NCBI GenBank assembly: GCA_031258255.1
Contig: JAIRNC010000058.1
Location: forward strand, 1-47,101
Direction of reading: 5' to 3'
DNA length: 47,101 nucleotides
Origin: Synergistaceae bacterium
Lineage (GTDB): Bacteria; Synergistota; Synergistia; Synergistales; Synergistaceae
The position numbers and the translations under genes are program-made. The first letter of the stretch is position 1; the number at the start of each line of letters is the position of its first letter. Under the pieces are notes generated by a model. That model was not told where the DNA came from. It made no database searches and saw only the letters and a list, made by a program, of their open reading frames with translations. Below are positions 34,661-45,039 of this stretch, piece after piece.

Positions 34661-35884
34661 ATGAAAACGATGCTCAGTTTGGACGAAGCGTCCGAAATCA
34701 TGTCGGGAATATGCCAAGCTACTGGCACAGAAAGCGTGGAGCTGATGGAGGCGCTCGACAGGGTGCTGGCGGAGGATGTCCGTGCGGCTGAAGACATCCC
34801 GCCCTTCGACCGCTCGCCTTTCGACGGGTATGCCCTGCGGGCGGCGGATCTGGCATCGGCCTCAGCGGAGCAGCCGGCGACGCTCCGCGTCACAGAGGAG
34901 ATCCCGGCCGGAAATACGCCTGCGCGCACAGTGAATCCCGGACAAGCGGCAAAGATCATGACCGGCTCGCCGATTCCTCCCGGCGCTGATTGCGTGGTAA
35001 AATTTGAGGAAGTCAGCGCTGAGGGCGCGCATGTGATCGTCTCCGCACCGTTCCCGTCAGGCCGAAACATCATCCCGGCAGGCGAGGATATGGGGAAGGG
35101 GGCGATGGCGGCTCAAAAAGGCACCGTGATCAATCCAGCTATGATCGGTCTGCTGGCTTCATTGGGGATCCAGGATGTCCCCGTATACCTGCGGCCTAAA
35201 GTGGCGATCCTCAGCACCGGCAACGAAATCGTACCCACCGGCGCGGCGGTTTTGCCTCCTGGTAAAATCCGCGACAGCAGCGCGTTCGCCTTGGCCGGCG
35301 CCTTGCGGACGAATGGGGCGGCACCGCTTTTTCTGGGCATCGCGCGGGATGAGGCGGAAGTTATCGGAGAGGCGATCGAGGATGGGCTGCGGGACGCCGA
35401 TATGGTGATCACGACTGGCGGCGTCTCTGTCGGGGATTACGACATGGTCAAGGAGGCTGTCCGACAAATCGGCGCAGACGCCCTTTTCTGGCGCATCCGC
35501 ATAAAGCCGGGCGCTGCGATTCTGGCGGCGCTGAAGCACGGCAAGCTGATCCTGTGCCTTTCAGGCAACCCGGGCGCTGCGATGATCAGCTTCCAACTGC
35601 TCGCCGCGCCGTTTATCCGGCGGATCGCTGGTCATGCCCGGTGGCAGAACAGGGAGATCGACGTGACTTTAAAAGAGGGGTTTAAGAAACCTAGCCTATG
35701 CAAGCGTCTGGTGCGCGGCCATCTCGTCATCGAAGACGGACGCGCCGTCATGTCCGTGACCGAAAATCAGGGGAACGGCGTTCTGAGTTCATTCATTGGC
35801 GCCGACCTCCTGGGAGCGATCCCGGAAGGCAGCGGCCCTGTCCCCCCAGGGACGCGCATCAAAGCATACATGACGGGCGGCTAA
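34661..35884 (+). CDS. moeA: Molybdopterin molybdenumtransferase MoeA
   Basis: 'PPFDRSPFDGYALRAADL', 'KIMTGSPIPPGADCVVKFE', 'TTGGVSVGDYDMV'; SD GGGGGGTG. Confidence 0.93.
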   Translation: MKTMLSLDEASEIMSGICQATGTESVELMEALDRVLAEDVRAAEDIPPFDRSPFDGYALRAADLASASAEQPATLRVTEEIPAGNTPARTVNPGQAAKIMTGSPIPPGADCVVKFEEVSAEGAHVIVSAPFPSGRNIIPAGEDMGKGAMAAQKGTVINPAMIGLLASLGIQDVPVYLRPKVAILSTGNEIVPTGAAVLPPGKIRDSSAFALAGALRTNGAAPLFLGIARDEAEVIGEAIEDGLRDADMVITTGGVSVGDYDMVKEAVRQIGADALFWRIRIKPGAAILAALKHGKLILCLSGNPGAAMISFQLLAAPFIRRIAGHARWQNREIDVTLKEGFKKPSLCKRLVRGHLVIEDGRAVMSVTENQGNGVLSSFIGADLLGAIPEGSGPVPPGTRIKAYMTGG

Positions 35885-35940
35885 CGATAGGCGGCAGGGC
35901 CAATGAAATCAAGTGCCGTATATGATCAATTATCAGGCAG

Positions 35941-37836
35941 GTGTTCATGGTGAGCAGCTTTGTTTTTCCTGATGCCGTTATTTTGAACGTAGACCTAGGG
36001 CGGGGGACCGTGCGGCGTGAAATTATACCAGGCCGGGACTACAGGCTGTATCCTGGCGGTTCTGCCCTGGCTGTTCGCCTCCTGCTAGAAAAGATGAACC
36101 CTGGCGTGGACGCGCTCTCCCCCGGCAATCCGCTCGTCTTTGCCGTTTCCCCATTTACCGGGCTGCCGGCTGCGGGGTTGAGCCGCATAGCGGCGGCCGC
36201 CAAGAGCCCTCTCTCGGGAGGCGTCGGCGACAGCCAGGCCGGTGGGTTCCTGCCGGCCGAGTTCGCGGCGAACGGACTCAGCGCCTTGGTCGTGAGCGGC
36301 AGGTCGGAACGGCCCGTGTACCTCCATCTAAAGGACGGCACCGCCGAGATCAGGCCGGCTGGGCATATATGGGGGATGACTACAGGCGACGGGGAGGATG
36401 CCATCCGCAGCGAACTGGGCGACGTCGAGATAGCGCAGATAGGGCCTGCGGGCGAGAGGCTGGTGCGCTTCGCGTGCATCGTACACAACTGCTCCAGGGC
36501 CAACGGCAGGACCGGCATAGGCGCAGTGATGGGCGCAAAAAATCTCCGCGCCCTCGCCGTATCCCGCGCCACAAAACCTCGCCCGGCTGACCCGGAGGCT
36601 TTCAGCGACATAAACCACAGGCTCGCGGGAAAGCTGAACGATCCCTTCTGGAAGGATTTCAAGGACACCGGCACCCCTGGCAACGTGGAACCACTGCGCG
36701 ACATGGGCTATCTGCCTAAAAACAACTACAGCAGCGGCTGGTTCCCGGATTTCAAGGACATCCGCATAAAGGGGGGCGGGAAATGTTACGTCTGCCCCTT
36801 GGCGTGCAAGCGCGTCGCGGAAAAATCGCCAGGCGTGGAACCTCGCTACGGCGGCCCTGAGTACGGCACCATAGCGGCGGTGGGTTCGTATTGCGGGATA
36901 ACCTCGGGCGAATCCATAAAAATATCGCACCAGATATGCAATATGTACGGGATGGACACGATCTCCTGCGGCGCGACCGTATCGTTCGCCCTAGATTGCT
37001 TTTCAAGGGGGATGATCTCCGAAAGGGAGGCCGGGATGAAGCTCTCTTTCGGGGACTCCGAATCGGTTCACCGGCTCATGATGATGGTGGCGAAACGCGA
37101 GGGCATCGGGGACGTATTGGCAGAGGGCAGCGCGAGGGCCGCTCAGATCATAGGGAGGGGCGCACCCGACCTCGTTACCGCCACGAAGGGACAGGAACTC
37201 CCGGCTCACATGCCCCACTTTAAACCGTCATTGAGCCTGATATATGCTGTGAACCCCGGAGGGGCGGATCATCAGTCCAGCGAGCACGACACGATGCTCT
37301 TTGCGCAGGAGGGCAGCTCCGCCCGTAGCTGGCTCTCGTCCCTGGGGGTGAGCGACGAAAGTTTCAGGAAGCCGAGTTCACGGAAGGATAAAGAGGACAC
37401 GATGGGGATTGACGAGTCCAGGGTACGATTCGCCATACTGACCCAGCGCTTTTATTCCCTGCTCGACACGCTCTGCCTCTGTCAGTTCGTATGGGGGCCG
37501 AGCTGGCAGGCTCTGGGGCCTGGGGATGTACTGGACATGGCCTCGTCTGGCATAGGGTGGGAGACGTCCATCGAGGAACTGATGGAAATCGGGGAGAGGA
37601 AGCTCAACATGATGCGGCAGTTCAACGCCAGGGAGGGTTTCACCAAGGACGACGACACCCTGCCGCGCCGCTTTTTCGAACCACTGCCGGACGGCCCGTC
37701 CAAGGGGGCGCGAATCGACAGGCGTAATTTCGACGAGGCGCGAGAGCTCTATTACTCCTTAGCCGGGTGGGACGCGTCCACTGGTAACCCTACCCCGGAA
37801 AAGCTCAAGTCACTATCGCTGGAATGGCTCTTATGA
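35941..37836 (+). CDS. Aldehyde:ferredoxin oxidoreductase family protein (W-pterin)
   Basis: 'GRTGIGAVMGAKNLRALAV', 'CYVCPLACKR', 'YGGPEYGTIAAVGSYCGI', 'DTLCLCQF' typical of AOR. Confidence 0.93.
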   Translation: MFMVSSFVFPDAVILNVDLGRGTVRREIIPGRDYRLYPGGSALAVRLLLEKMNPGVDALSPGNPLVFAVSPFTGLPAAGLSRIAAAAKSPLSGGVGDSQAGGFLPAEFAANGLSALVVSGRSERPVYLHLKDGTAEIRPAGHIWGMTTGDGEDAIRSELGDVEIAQIGPAGERLVRFACIVHNCSRANGRTGIGAVMGAKNLRALAVSRATKPRPADPEAFSDINHRLAGKLNDPFWKDFKDTGTPGNVEPLRDMGYLPKNNYSSGWFPDFKDIRIKGGGKCYVCPLACKRVAEKSPGVEPRYGGPEYGTIAAVGSYCGITSGESIKISHQICNMYGMDTISCGATVSFALDCFSRGMISEREAGMKLSFGDSESVHRLMMMVAKREGIGDVLAEGSARAAQIIGRGAPDLVTATKGQELPAHMPHFKPSLSLIYAVNPGGADHQSSEHDTMLFAQEGSSARSWLSSLGVSDESFRKPSSRKDKEDTMGIDESRVRFAILTQRFYSLLDTLCLCQFVWGPSWQALGPGDVLDMASSGIGWETSIEELMEIGERKLNMMRQFNAREGFTKDDDTLPRRFFEPLPDGPSKGARIDRRNFDEARELYYSLAGWDASTGNPTPEKLKSLSLEWLL

Positions 37837-38420
37837 CCACCCCAGAGACGATGAGCGCCGTCGTGCTGGCAGGCGGGCGCAGCAGCCGCATGGGATCCGA
37901 TAAGGCGCTGCTCAAGTGGGGAGAGAAAAATTTCCTGGAGACGATACTCCGGGCGCTCTCGATGTTTCCCGACGTCATGATATCGGCAGCGGACAAGGAA
38001 AGCTACAGATGGGCTCACGCAAGAGTCGTAGCGGACATCTACCGAGACACCGGGCCGGTCGGGGGCATCTACTCGTCCTTGGTCGCCAGCGAACGGGATT
38101 ACCTCTTCGTCACGGCGTGCGACACGCCTCTTTTGAGCGCCTCCCTGATCGGCGAGATATGCCGCGCCGCCGAGGGGTGCCACTGTTGCGTGGCCCGCGA
38201 CGAAAACGGCCTTGTGCACTCCCTCTGCGGCGCCTATCACAAAAGCATGATACCGATATTCAAGGATCAGATAGAGAAGGGGCGCTACAAGATCGCGCTG
38301 GCCTACGACAAGGTGACGATCAAATATCTCGACCTCTCCCCACGGCAGTCAGCAGAACTCAGGAATTTCAACACGGAAGGGGAATACAAGAAGCTGATCG
38401 GTTCGTCCGGGCCAGCGTAG
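37824..38420 (+). CDS. mobA: Molybdenum cofactor guanylyltransferase
   Basis: 'SAVVLAGGRSSRMGSDKALLKWG', 'VTACDTPLLS'. Confidence 0.88.
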   Translation: MALMTTPETMSAVVLAGGRSSRMGSDKALLKWGEKNFLETILRALSMFPDVMISAADKESYRWAHARVVADIYRDTGPVGGIYSSLVASERDYLFVTACDTPLLSASLIGEICRAAEGCHCCVARDENGLVHSLCGAYHKSMIPIFKDQIEKGRYKIALAYDKVTIKYLDLSPRQSAELRNFNTEGEYKKLIGSSGPA

Positions 38421-38451
38421 ACGGTTCACGAAGAACTGGAGAGACGCTCAG

Positions 38452-39009
38452 ATGCTGTATAATCATAGGATGAAATTATCGCGTGGAAACGTCCGTCCGA
38501 CGACAGGCAAGGTTCAGGGTGCGCTCTTCAACATACTCCGCGCCTCGCAGGACATTGATGGCGCGCGCTTTTTGGATCTTTTCTCTGGCACCGGGCAGGT
38601 CGCGCTGGAAGCGCTCTCGCGCGGCGCGACATCAGTGGTGGCCGTTGAGTCGTCCCGCGTCCAGGCCCGCTTGATAAATTCCAGGTTGAGCGAGATTTGC
38701 GGTGAACGAGAGGCACTGTGCGTGGCTAGGGACGTGAGGCGGGCGATCCCGTCCTTAGCCAAAGGGCGCGCGTTCAGCGTGATCTTCGCCGACCCGCCTT
38801 ACGGCATGGGCTGGGGGGAATCGCTCCCTAAGCTCATCGCCAGTCACGACGCCATACTCGCCCCCGGCGGCCTGCTCGTCCTGGAGCGCTCAATACGTGA
38901 CAGAGCCTCTGACGCCAGCGACCTCGGCGGGGCATTTACGGGACGCGATGACAGGGCATACGGCGATACCGTGCTGTCCTTCTATCGCAAAATAAAGACC
39001 GGGGAGTGA
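38452..39009 (+). CDS. rsmD: 16S rRNA (guanine966-N2)-methyltransferase RsmD-like
   Basis: 'RPTTGKVQGALFNIL', 'FLDLFSGTGQVALEALSRGA', 'FADPPYG'. Confidence 0.87.
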   Translation: MLYNHRMKLSRGNVRPTTGKVQGALFNILRASQDIDGARFLDLFSGTGQVALEALSRGATSVVAVESSRVQARLINSRLSEICGEREALCVARDVRRAIPSLAKGRAFSVIFADPPYGMGWGESLPKLIASHDAILAPGGLLVLERSIRDRASDASDLGGAFTGRDDRAYGDTVLSFYRKIKTGE

Positions 39010-39506
39010 GTTCCTTGAACCGAGCTGTGTATCCAGGATCCTTCGACCCGTTCACGAACGGACACCTAGATATTACGGAGAGGGGGGCCAGGCTCTTCGA
39101 CGAGCTCATCGTGGCCGTCCTCATGAACTCAGAGAAGAACGCCATGTTCAGCGTGGACGAGCGCAAGATGATGGCAAGGGAGGCCGTGGTCCATCTGCCG
39201 AACGTAAGGGTCATGTCCTTCGACGGGCTTCTGGTGAATTTTTTGAGGCGCGAGAAGAGCCGCGTGATACTCCGAGGGCTGCGGGCCCTGTCGGATTTCG
39301 AGTACGAGTTCCAGCTGGCTCAGATGAACAGGCAGCTCGCGCCGGAAACCGAGACGTTCTTCATGGTGACGGACGCCAAGTACTCCTACCTGTCGAGCCG
39401 CAACGTCAAGGAGGTTTTCAGCTTCGGTGGCGCGATACAGGAGTTCGTCCCCCCAGGCGTGTTCCGGAGGATGCGCGAGCGCGTCCCGCCGAGGGGCCTT
39501 AGCTGA
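39006..39506 (+). CDS. coaD: Pantetheine-phosphate adenylyltransferase
   Basis: 'AVYPGSFDPFTNGHLDITERGARLFDELIVAV', 'RGLRALSDFEYEFQLAQMNRQLAPETETFFM'. Confidence 0.96.
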   Translation: MSSLNRAVYPGSFDPFTNGHLDITERGARLFDELIVAVLMNSEKNAMFSVDERKMMAREAVVHLPNVRVMSFDGLLVNFLRREKSRVILRGLRALSDFEYEFQLAQMNRQLAPETETFFMVTDAKYSYLSSRNVKEVFSFGGAIQEFVPPGVFRRMRERVPPRGLS

Positions 39507-39509
39507 GAA

Positions 39510-40451
39510 TCACTCCAGCCAGAAGTTCGCGGACTCTATGGCCTTGCCACCCCTCTGGGCGATAAGGGCCAGCAGCGCCGCGCCAGACGACGAATCCGGG
39601 AGCTTGCGCAAGAGGCCTACGCCGCCGTGCGTGACTACTATGTAGGTTTCGTCCGGCGAACCCTTGCCCCATCGCGCCATTCGCGCCAGGTCTTCGGGAT
39701 CCCGCGCCTCTGGGAACATGCCGAGCGCGAGCTCGACGCCGAACGCCGTTATCATGCCCCTCGTACCGTCCACGGCCTCCCTCAGACGCGGTGTGGGCTT
39801 CCCTGCTGTACGGCTCGCCAGGGCGTCCTCCTTCAAGAAGGCCACGAACTCACCCGAGAGGAGGCCAGAGCGGTGCAGCGTCCTGACAAAACTGGGGTAC
39901 CACTTGCCCGATAAGCCGAGACCCGCCTCCTCGAGAGCGGAGGCGATCTCCTCCGATTCGTCGTCCGCCCGCCCCGGGAGGTCCGATTTGGATATTCCCC
40001 TGTTGTTGAGCAGTATATTGGACAAGAGGCCACCGAACAGCTCCTCCGTGCTGCTCCCTCCTCCGGACAAAAAACCGGTCACGAACCCCAGGCCCGTTTC
40101 GAGGGGGGACTTGCCGCCCCTTGATTTCGCCCCCAGACCCTCCATCAGGTCGCGCACCGTCTCCTGCCCAGGCATGGACGGGTTTCGCGCGACGTAGGAC
40201 GCGAGACGCCCTGCCTCGTCGTACCGCCCGTCCCTTATGAGATCCGCCACGTCCGTCGAGTAATCCGCGAGCTTCATGCCGTCGAGCTTCCAGTCTAAAA
40301 CCGACGCGCGGACGCCGGGGTCCCTCAGCGCGTAGACGACAAGCAAAGCGCTGATCGCGAGGACGACCGCAGCAATCAGCGCCGCCTTTGCCGCGGTGCC
40401 GCCTCTTGCGGATGCATCCTGCCTCATTTCACCCACCCCGTGTCGTAGCAA
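39510..40451 (-). CDS. Hypothetical single-pass membrane protein
   Basis: Long ORF with N-terminal TM 'AALIAAVVLAISALLVVYAL'; overlaps amidohydrolase stop. Confidence 0.65.
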   Translation of the reverse strand: MLRHGVGEMRQDASARGGTAAKAALIAAVVLAISALLVVYALRDPGVRASVLDWKLDGMKLADYSTDVADLIRDGRYDEAGRLASYVARNPSMPGQETVRDLMEGLGAKSRGGKSPLETGLGFVTGFLSGGGSSTEELFGGLLSNILLNNRGISKSDLPGRADDESEEIASALEEAGLGLSGKWYPSFVRTLHRSGLLSGEFVAFLKEDALASRTAGKPTPRLREAVDGTRGMITAFGVELALGMFPEARDPEDLARMARWGKGSPDETYIVVTHGGVGLLRKLPDSSSGAALLALIAQRGGKAIESANFWLE

Positions 40452-41302
40452 AGTTCCGCCGCGCCCAAGAGCCTCCTGGCGTTGGCCGAAAACAGGCCGT
40501 CCAGGTCCTTGTCGATCATGGCAGAGCCTTCGATCATCTCTTTATATCTCGGGAGGCGCAAAATCGGGAAATCAGAGCCGTAGAGAAATTTTTCAGCCGT
40601 CCCGGAGGCGATTATGCTGTTTAAAATCGAGGCGCCGTACACGAAGGGCGCAGCGGCCGTGTCGTACCAGACGTTCCTCAGATCGGCGCGGACGTCCGGC
40701 ATCTGCTCGTACAGGAAGAGCCCGCCGCCGCAGTGGGCCATGACGATGCACAGCTCCGGGTGGTTCCGCGCGAACATGTACGCCTCCTTGGGGCCAGACC
40801 GACCCTTGCCAGGGTAGTCCCTTCCGATGGGTTCGGCCACGTGCAGCAGCACGAAGAGTCCGTGTTCCTGGCACTCCGCGGCGAAGCGCCACGTCTCGTC
40901 GATGTCCTCCACGCAGAAGAGCTGGCCGTCCGGCAGCAGCTCACCCACGCCGATAGCCCCCAGTTCCGCGCAGCGCGCTATCTCGTCACAGGCGCCACGC
41001 GCAAGAGGTGGGACCGCTATGATGGGCTTCAGCCTCCCGCCCGAGTTCTGCGCGCACTCTAGGACGTAGTCGTTGCACAGCCGGCAGAGCCCGAGATCCG
41101 TGAAGGCAAAACCGCAGATCCAGCTTTCGTCAACGCCGTCGATCTCCATCGCGCCGAGCACGTCCTCCGCTGTGGCCCACCGGTGAACGCGGCCAGCGAC
41201 CTCCGCGCCGAAGCACCTCTCGCGCTGGGCGATGCTCTGCCAGTCTTCCCGCACCTCGGGAGGATATACGTGGACGTGGGTGTCGACGATCATAAGACTC
41301 AC
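40424..41302 (-). CDS. Amidohydrolase-2 family metal-dependent hydrolase
   Basis: 'IVDTHVHVYPPE', 'LHVAEP', 'IVMAHCGGG', 'FLYGSDFP'. Confidence 0.85.
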   Translation of the reverse strand: MSLMIVDTHVHVYPPEVREDWQSIAQRERCFGAEVAGRVHRWATAEDVLGAMEIDGVDESWICGFAFTDLGLCRLCNDYVLECAQNSGGRLKPIIAVPPLARGACDEIARCAELGAIGVGELLPDGQLFCVEDIDETWRFAAECQEHGLFVLLHVAEPIGRDYPGKGRSGPKEAYMFARNHPELCIVMAHCGGGLFLYEQMPDVRADLRNVWYDTAAAPFVYGASILNSIIASGTAEKFLYGSDFPILRLPRYKEMIEGSAMIDKDLDGLFSANARRLLGAAELCYDTGWVK

Positions 41303-41552
41303 CTCTTCCCAGTTATATAAGGAAACGCCTATCTAGCCGCCGAAAACTCTGCCCGTGCGCCCTGTGATTAGGTTATGCCACGGCCTGAGTCCTCTAAACT
41401 GTGCATTACATCTCGAAGAGCCCTGTGGACATAGCGCTTTTGCCAAGCTCGCGCTTATGTATTTTCTATGCGAACAATATAACATAAAAACTTGAGAAAT
41501 GCTAAGTAATCAGGCTGAGTTAGCAAAAAATACGGGTTTTACGAAGGAAGGC

Positions 41553-41593
41553 GCGGAGCGCCGTCGCCAGCCCTGCCGGCTACGGCGCTCCGC
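41553..41593. terminator. Strong 12-bp hairpin downstream of glmS
   Basis: GCGGAGCGCCGT..ACGGCGCTCCGC perfect stem with inner AGCC/GGCT. Confidence 0.5.
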
Positions 41594-41605
41594 TGTGGAT
41601 CCGCG

Positions 41606-43444
41606 CTATTCCACCGTGACGCTCTTGGCGAGGTTTCGCGGCATGTCGATGTCGCGCCCCAGCGTCTTTGCCGTGTGGTAGGCGAAGAGCTGGAGCGGGA
41701 TCACCCCCACGAAGGAGAACAGCTCGCGCTCCGTTCGCGGGATGAACACGACGTCGCTCGCGAATTTACGCGCTTCCTGATCCCCCTCGGTCGCCAGCAG
41801 TATGATGGGCGCGTTCCTGGCGCGGCACTCCTCCACGTTCGAGAGCGTCTTCTCGCGGAGATCCCCCTCCGGGACGAGGGCCACCACCACGAGCTTCTCG
41901 TCCAGCATCGCTATAGGGCCGTGCTTCATCTCCCCTGCCGCATAGGCCTCCGACGGCAGGTAGGCTATCTCCTTCAGTTTGAGGGCGCCCTCCATGGTGA
42001 GGGGGACGCACTCTCTGCGGCCTATGAAGAAGTATCCCTTCGACCCGGAATACTTTTCGGCCAGGGCTTTTATCTCCGTCTCGCGCTCTAGCAGCGACTG
42101 CATCTGGGCGGGGAGGCGCCTCATGCCGCCGATCAGGCGGGCCTCGTCCCTGGCGGACAGGACGCCGCGCTCCTTCGTCAGGTGAAGCGCCAGGATGGCC
42201 AAAAGCGCGATCTGAGCCGTGAACGTCTTGGTCGCCGCGACGCCGACCTCCGGGCCTGCCAGCGAGAGCAGGGTATGCTCGACCTCGCGGTCTATCGTCG
42301 AACCCCGCACGTTCGTTATAGCGACGCAGCAAGAACCCTTGGAGCGCGCGAGCCTGGCGGCCGCCAGCGTGTCGGCCGTCTCGCCGGACTGGGACACGAA
42401 CACGGCCAGCGTGTCGTCCCCGCCGGGGATGTTACGGTACCTGTATTCGGATGCCACCTCGACCCTTATGTCCAGGCTGTCGTCGATGGACTCGATTATG
42501 TCTTTGGCCGCCAGCGTGGCGTAGTGGGAGGTGCCGCAGGCCACCAGATGCACCCTACGGAGCCTCTTCATGAGGCCGTCCGGGAGCTTCAGGCTCTTCT
42601 CCATGTCAACGCTCGTGAGGACCGTGTAGGAGTCTATGGTGAGCCTCATCACGTCGGGCTGCTCCTCTATCTCCTTGCGCATGAAGTGATCGTAATGCCC
42701 CTTGTCAGCCATCACGCTGTCCCAGTTGAGCCGTATGGGTTCCTTGGCGCGCGGCTTGCCGTCGAAGCCGAAGAAGCGGCAGCCGTCGACGGCGAGCCGC
42801 GCCATCTCCCCCTCCTCCATAAAGAGCAGGTCGTGGGTGTACTCCAGGAGGGCCGTAGGGTCCGAGGCGCAGTAGCTCGCCCCATCCGCGTGGGCGACCA
42901 CGAGGGGGGAGCCCTTGCGGGCGCACCAGATTTCGTCCGGCCTGTCCCGGAACATGATTACCAGGGCAAAAGCCCCTTCCAAGGAATTGCAGAGCGCGGT
43001 CATGGCAGCCAGGGCGTCTCCCTCGTATATATCCGCCAGCAACTGGCAGGGTGACTCCGTATCCGTCTGCGTCACGAAGGTTATCCCCTTGGCTTCGAGG
43101 GACGCCCTTATCTCCCTGGCGTTCTCGATGATGCCGTTATGGACCAGCGTTATCATGCCGTCGCAGCTCTCGTGCGGGTGCGCGTTGGCAACTGTCACCC
43201 CTCCGTGCGTGGCCCACCTCGTATGGCCTATCCCGGAGACCGCGCCCTCGCATTCCGCCGCCCTCTCCTCAATCAGCTTCGCCAGCTCGGAGACCTTCCC
43301 GACGATCTTTATGTTCCTGATACCGTCATGACACCGGAGCGCTATGCCGGCCGAATCGTAGCCCCGGTACTCCTGCCTCGCCAGGCCGTTTAAAATAATC
43401 TCCTTGGGGTCGGGCTTCCCCACGCATCCCATGATTCCACACAT
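41606..43444 (-). CDS. glmS: Glutamine-fructose-6-phosphate aminotransferase
   Basis: 'MCGIMGCVGKPD', 'GHTRWATHGGVT', 'SQSGETADTLAA', C-terminal 'AKSVTVE'. Confidence 0.97.
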   Translation of the reverse strand: MCGIMGCVGKPDPKEIILNGLARQEYRGYDSAGIALRCHDGIRNIKIVGKVSELAKLIEERAAECEGAVSGIGHTRWATHGGVTVANAHPHESCDGMITLVHNGIIENAREIRASLEAKGITFVTQTDTESPCQLLADIYEGDALAAMTALCNSLEGAFALVIMFRDRPDEIWCARKGSPLVVAHADGASYCASDPTALLEYTHDLLFMEEGEMARLAVDGCRFFGFDGKPRAKEPIRLNWDSVMADKGHYDHFMRKEIEEQPDVMRLTIDSYTVLTSVDMEKSLKLPDGLMKRLRRVHLVACGTSHYATLAAKDIIESIDDSLDIRVEVASEYRYRNIPGGDDTLAVFVSQSGETADTLAAARLARSKGSCCVAITNVRGSTIDREVEHTLLSLAGPEVGVAATKTFTAQIALLAILALHLTKERGVLSARDEARLIGGMRRLPAQMQSLLERETEIKALAEKYSGSKGYFFIGRRECVPLTMEGALKLKEIAYLPSEAYAAGEMKHGPIAMLDEKLVVVALVPEGDLREKTLSNVEECRARNAPIILLATEGDQEARKFASDVVFIPRTERELFSFVGVIPLQLFAYHTAKTLGRDIDMPRNLAKSVTVE

Positions 43445-43584
43445 CTGGCAGACACCCCGTTCTCTTCAAAGTTAAGGAACCCGTTTCCAGCATACTAGTA
43501 TTATCACAGCGGACAACGGCATGGATCCGCGTTATCTGGTATAGTATACAGGATAGGATCCTTTAGGAGATGGTGATCAGCATG

Positions 43585-44913
43585 GGCATTATAACGATAG
43601 TAGGGCGTCCCAACGTGGGGAAATCGTCCATTTTCAACAGGCTTTTGGGCAGGCGGGAGTCGATCGTGGATGACTTCCCTGGCGTGACGCGGGATCGCCT
43701 GTACGCTGAGATGACCTGGGACGGGCATAACTTTTACATAGTCGATACAGGGGGCATAATGGGGGAAAACGACGAGTCCTTCCCGGACATAGCGAGCCAG
43801 ATCGAACGCCAGGTCAGGCACGCCGTGGACGAGAGCGACGGCGTGGTTTTCGTCCTGGACGGCAGGGACGGCTTAACCGTGATGGACGAGGAAATCGCGT
43901 CGCTGCTCCGCAGGGGCGGCAGCAAGGTGATCGTGGCCGTGAACAAGCTCGACAACCCGGCAAAGCTGGACGCCTCGTATGACGCCGCCACCCTGGGCTT
44001 CGACAAGGTGCTCCCTGTGAGCGCCGAGCATAACTTCAACATGGGCGAGCTCCTGGAGGAGATGGTGGCGCTCTTGCCGGACGAGGGCTCTTTCGAGGAG
44101 TCCGAGGACATCCCTGTCACTATCGTCGGGAGGCCGAACGTGGGCAAGTCCAGCCTGCTGAACGCGCTGTCCGGCGAAAATAGATCCTTGGTGTCTGACG
44201 TGCCTGGCACGACACGGGACGTCGTGGACTCCTTAGTGGAGATCGACGGGACGCGCTTCCGCTTCCTGGACACGGCGGGCCTCAGGAGGAAGTCGCGGGT
44301 GAACACGGACATCGAGTACTACTCGACCGTCCGCACGTACCAGGCTATCGACAAATGCCGCGTCGCCGTGGTGATGCTTGACGCGACCGAGCTCGTGACC
44401 GACCAGGACAAGCGCCTCATAGGGCACGTGCTAGATCGCGGCAAGGGCCTCGTTATCGTGGTAAACAAGTGGGACTTGGCGCCGAAGGACGAGAAGATCG
44501 GCGACAAGACGCGGAAGCTCATGAGGGACGAGCTCCCCTTCGCCTCCCACGCCCCGCTGCTTTTCGTCTCAGCGCTCTCAAAGCGCGGCATATCCCGCCT
44601 GAACCAGCATATCTTGGCCGTGGACGAAAACAGGAAGCGGCGGATCCCCACATCCGAGCTCATACGGCTCACCCGCGAGGTCCTGGCGTTCGACAGGATG
44701 CCCGGCTCAGGCGGACGGTATCTTAAAATCTCGTTCTGCACCCAGGCCGACGGGATTCCCCCAGCATTTGTATTTTTCGTAAACGACCGGGATTTAGTTT
44801 CAAAGTCCTTTGAGCGCCGCCTGGAACACATTCTTCGCAAAATGGCAGATTTTTCTGGCTCTCCGATCCGACTTTTTTTTAGGAATAAGCAGGAAAAAAC
44901 GGGGTTATTTTAA
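43585..44913 (+). CDS. der: Ribosome biogenesis GTPase Der (EngA); ORF extends to 43570
   Basis: Two G domains: 'GRPNVGKSSIFNRLLGRRESIVDDFPGVTRDR' and 'GRPNVGKSSLLNALSGENRSLVSDVPGTTRDVVDS'. Confidence 0.96.
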   Translation, partial: GIITIVGRPNVGKSSIFNRLLGRRESIVDDFPGVTRDRLYAEMTWDGHNFYIVDTGGIMGENDESFPDIASQIERQVRHAVDESDGVVFVLDGRDGLTVMDEEIASLLRRGGSKVIVAVNKLDNPAKLDASYDAATLGFDKVLPVSAEHNFNMGELLEEMVALLPDEGSFEESEDIPVTIVGRPNVGKSSLLNALSGENRSLVSDVPGTTRDVVDSLVEIDGTRFRFLDTAGLRRKSRVNTDIEYYSTVRTYQAIDKCRVAVVMLDATELVTDQDKRLIGHVLDRGKGLVIVVNKWDLAPKDEKIGDKTRKLMRDELPFASHAPLLFVSALSKRGISRLNQHILAVDENRKRRIPTSELIRLTREVLAFDRMPGSGGRYLKISFCTQADGIPPAFVFFVNDRDLVSKSFERRLEHILRKMADFSGSPIRLFFRNKQEKTGLF

Positions 44914-45039
44914 AAAGACCTTGACCGTTCAAGGGTTTATATGCATAATTATCCCCGGTGCAGGATTGATGCCCGTTCGAACGGCACAGCAGAGGCTTCC
45001 TGGCGCAGGAGGCCAAAAAAATACTGGAGGTGAGAGAGA

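Noticed and set aside
43445-43569. glmS ribozyme in the glmS upstream region
   Set aside because: Only about 125 bp to the divergent der gene and no recognisable ribozyme core.
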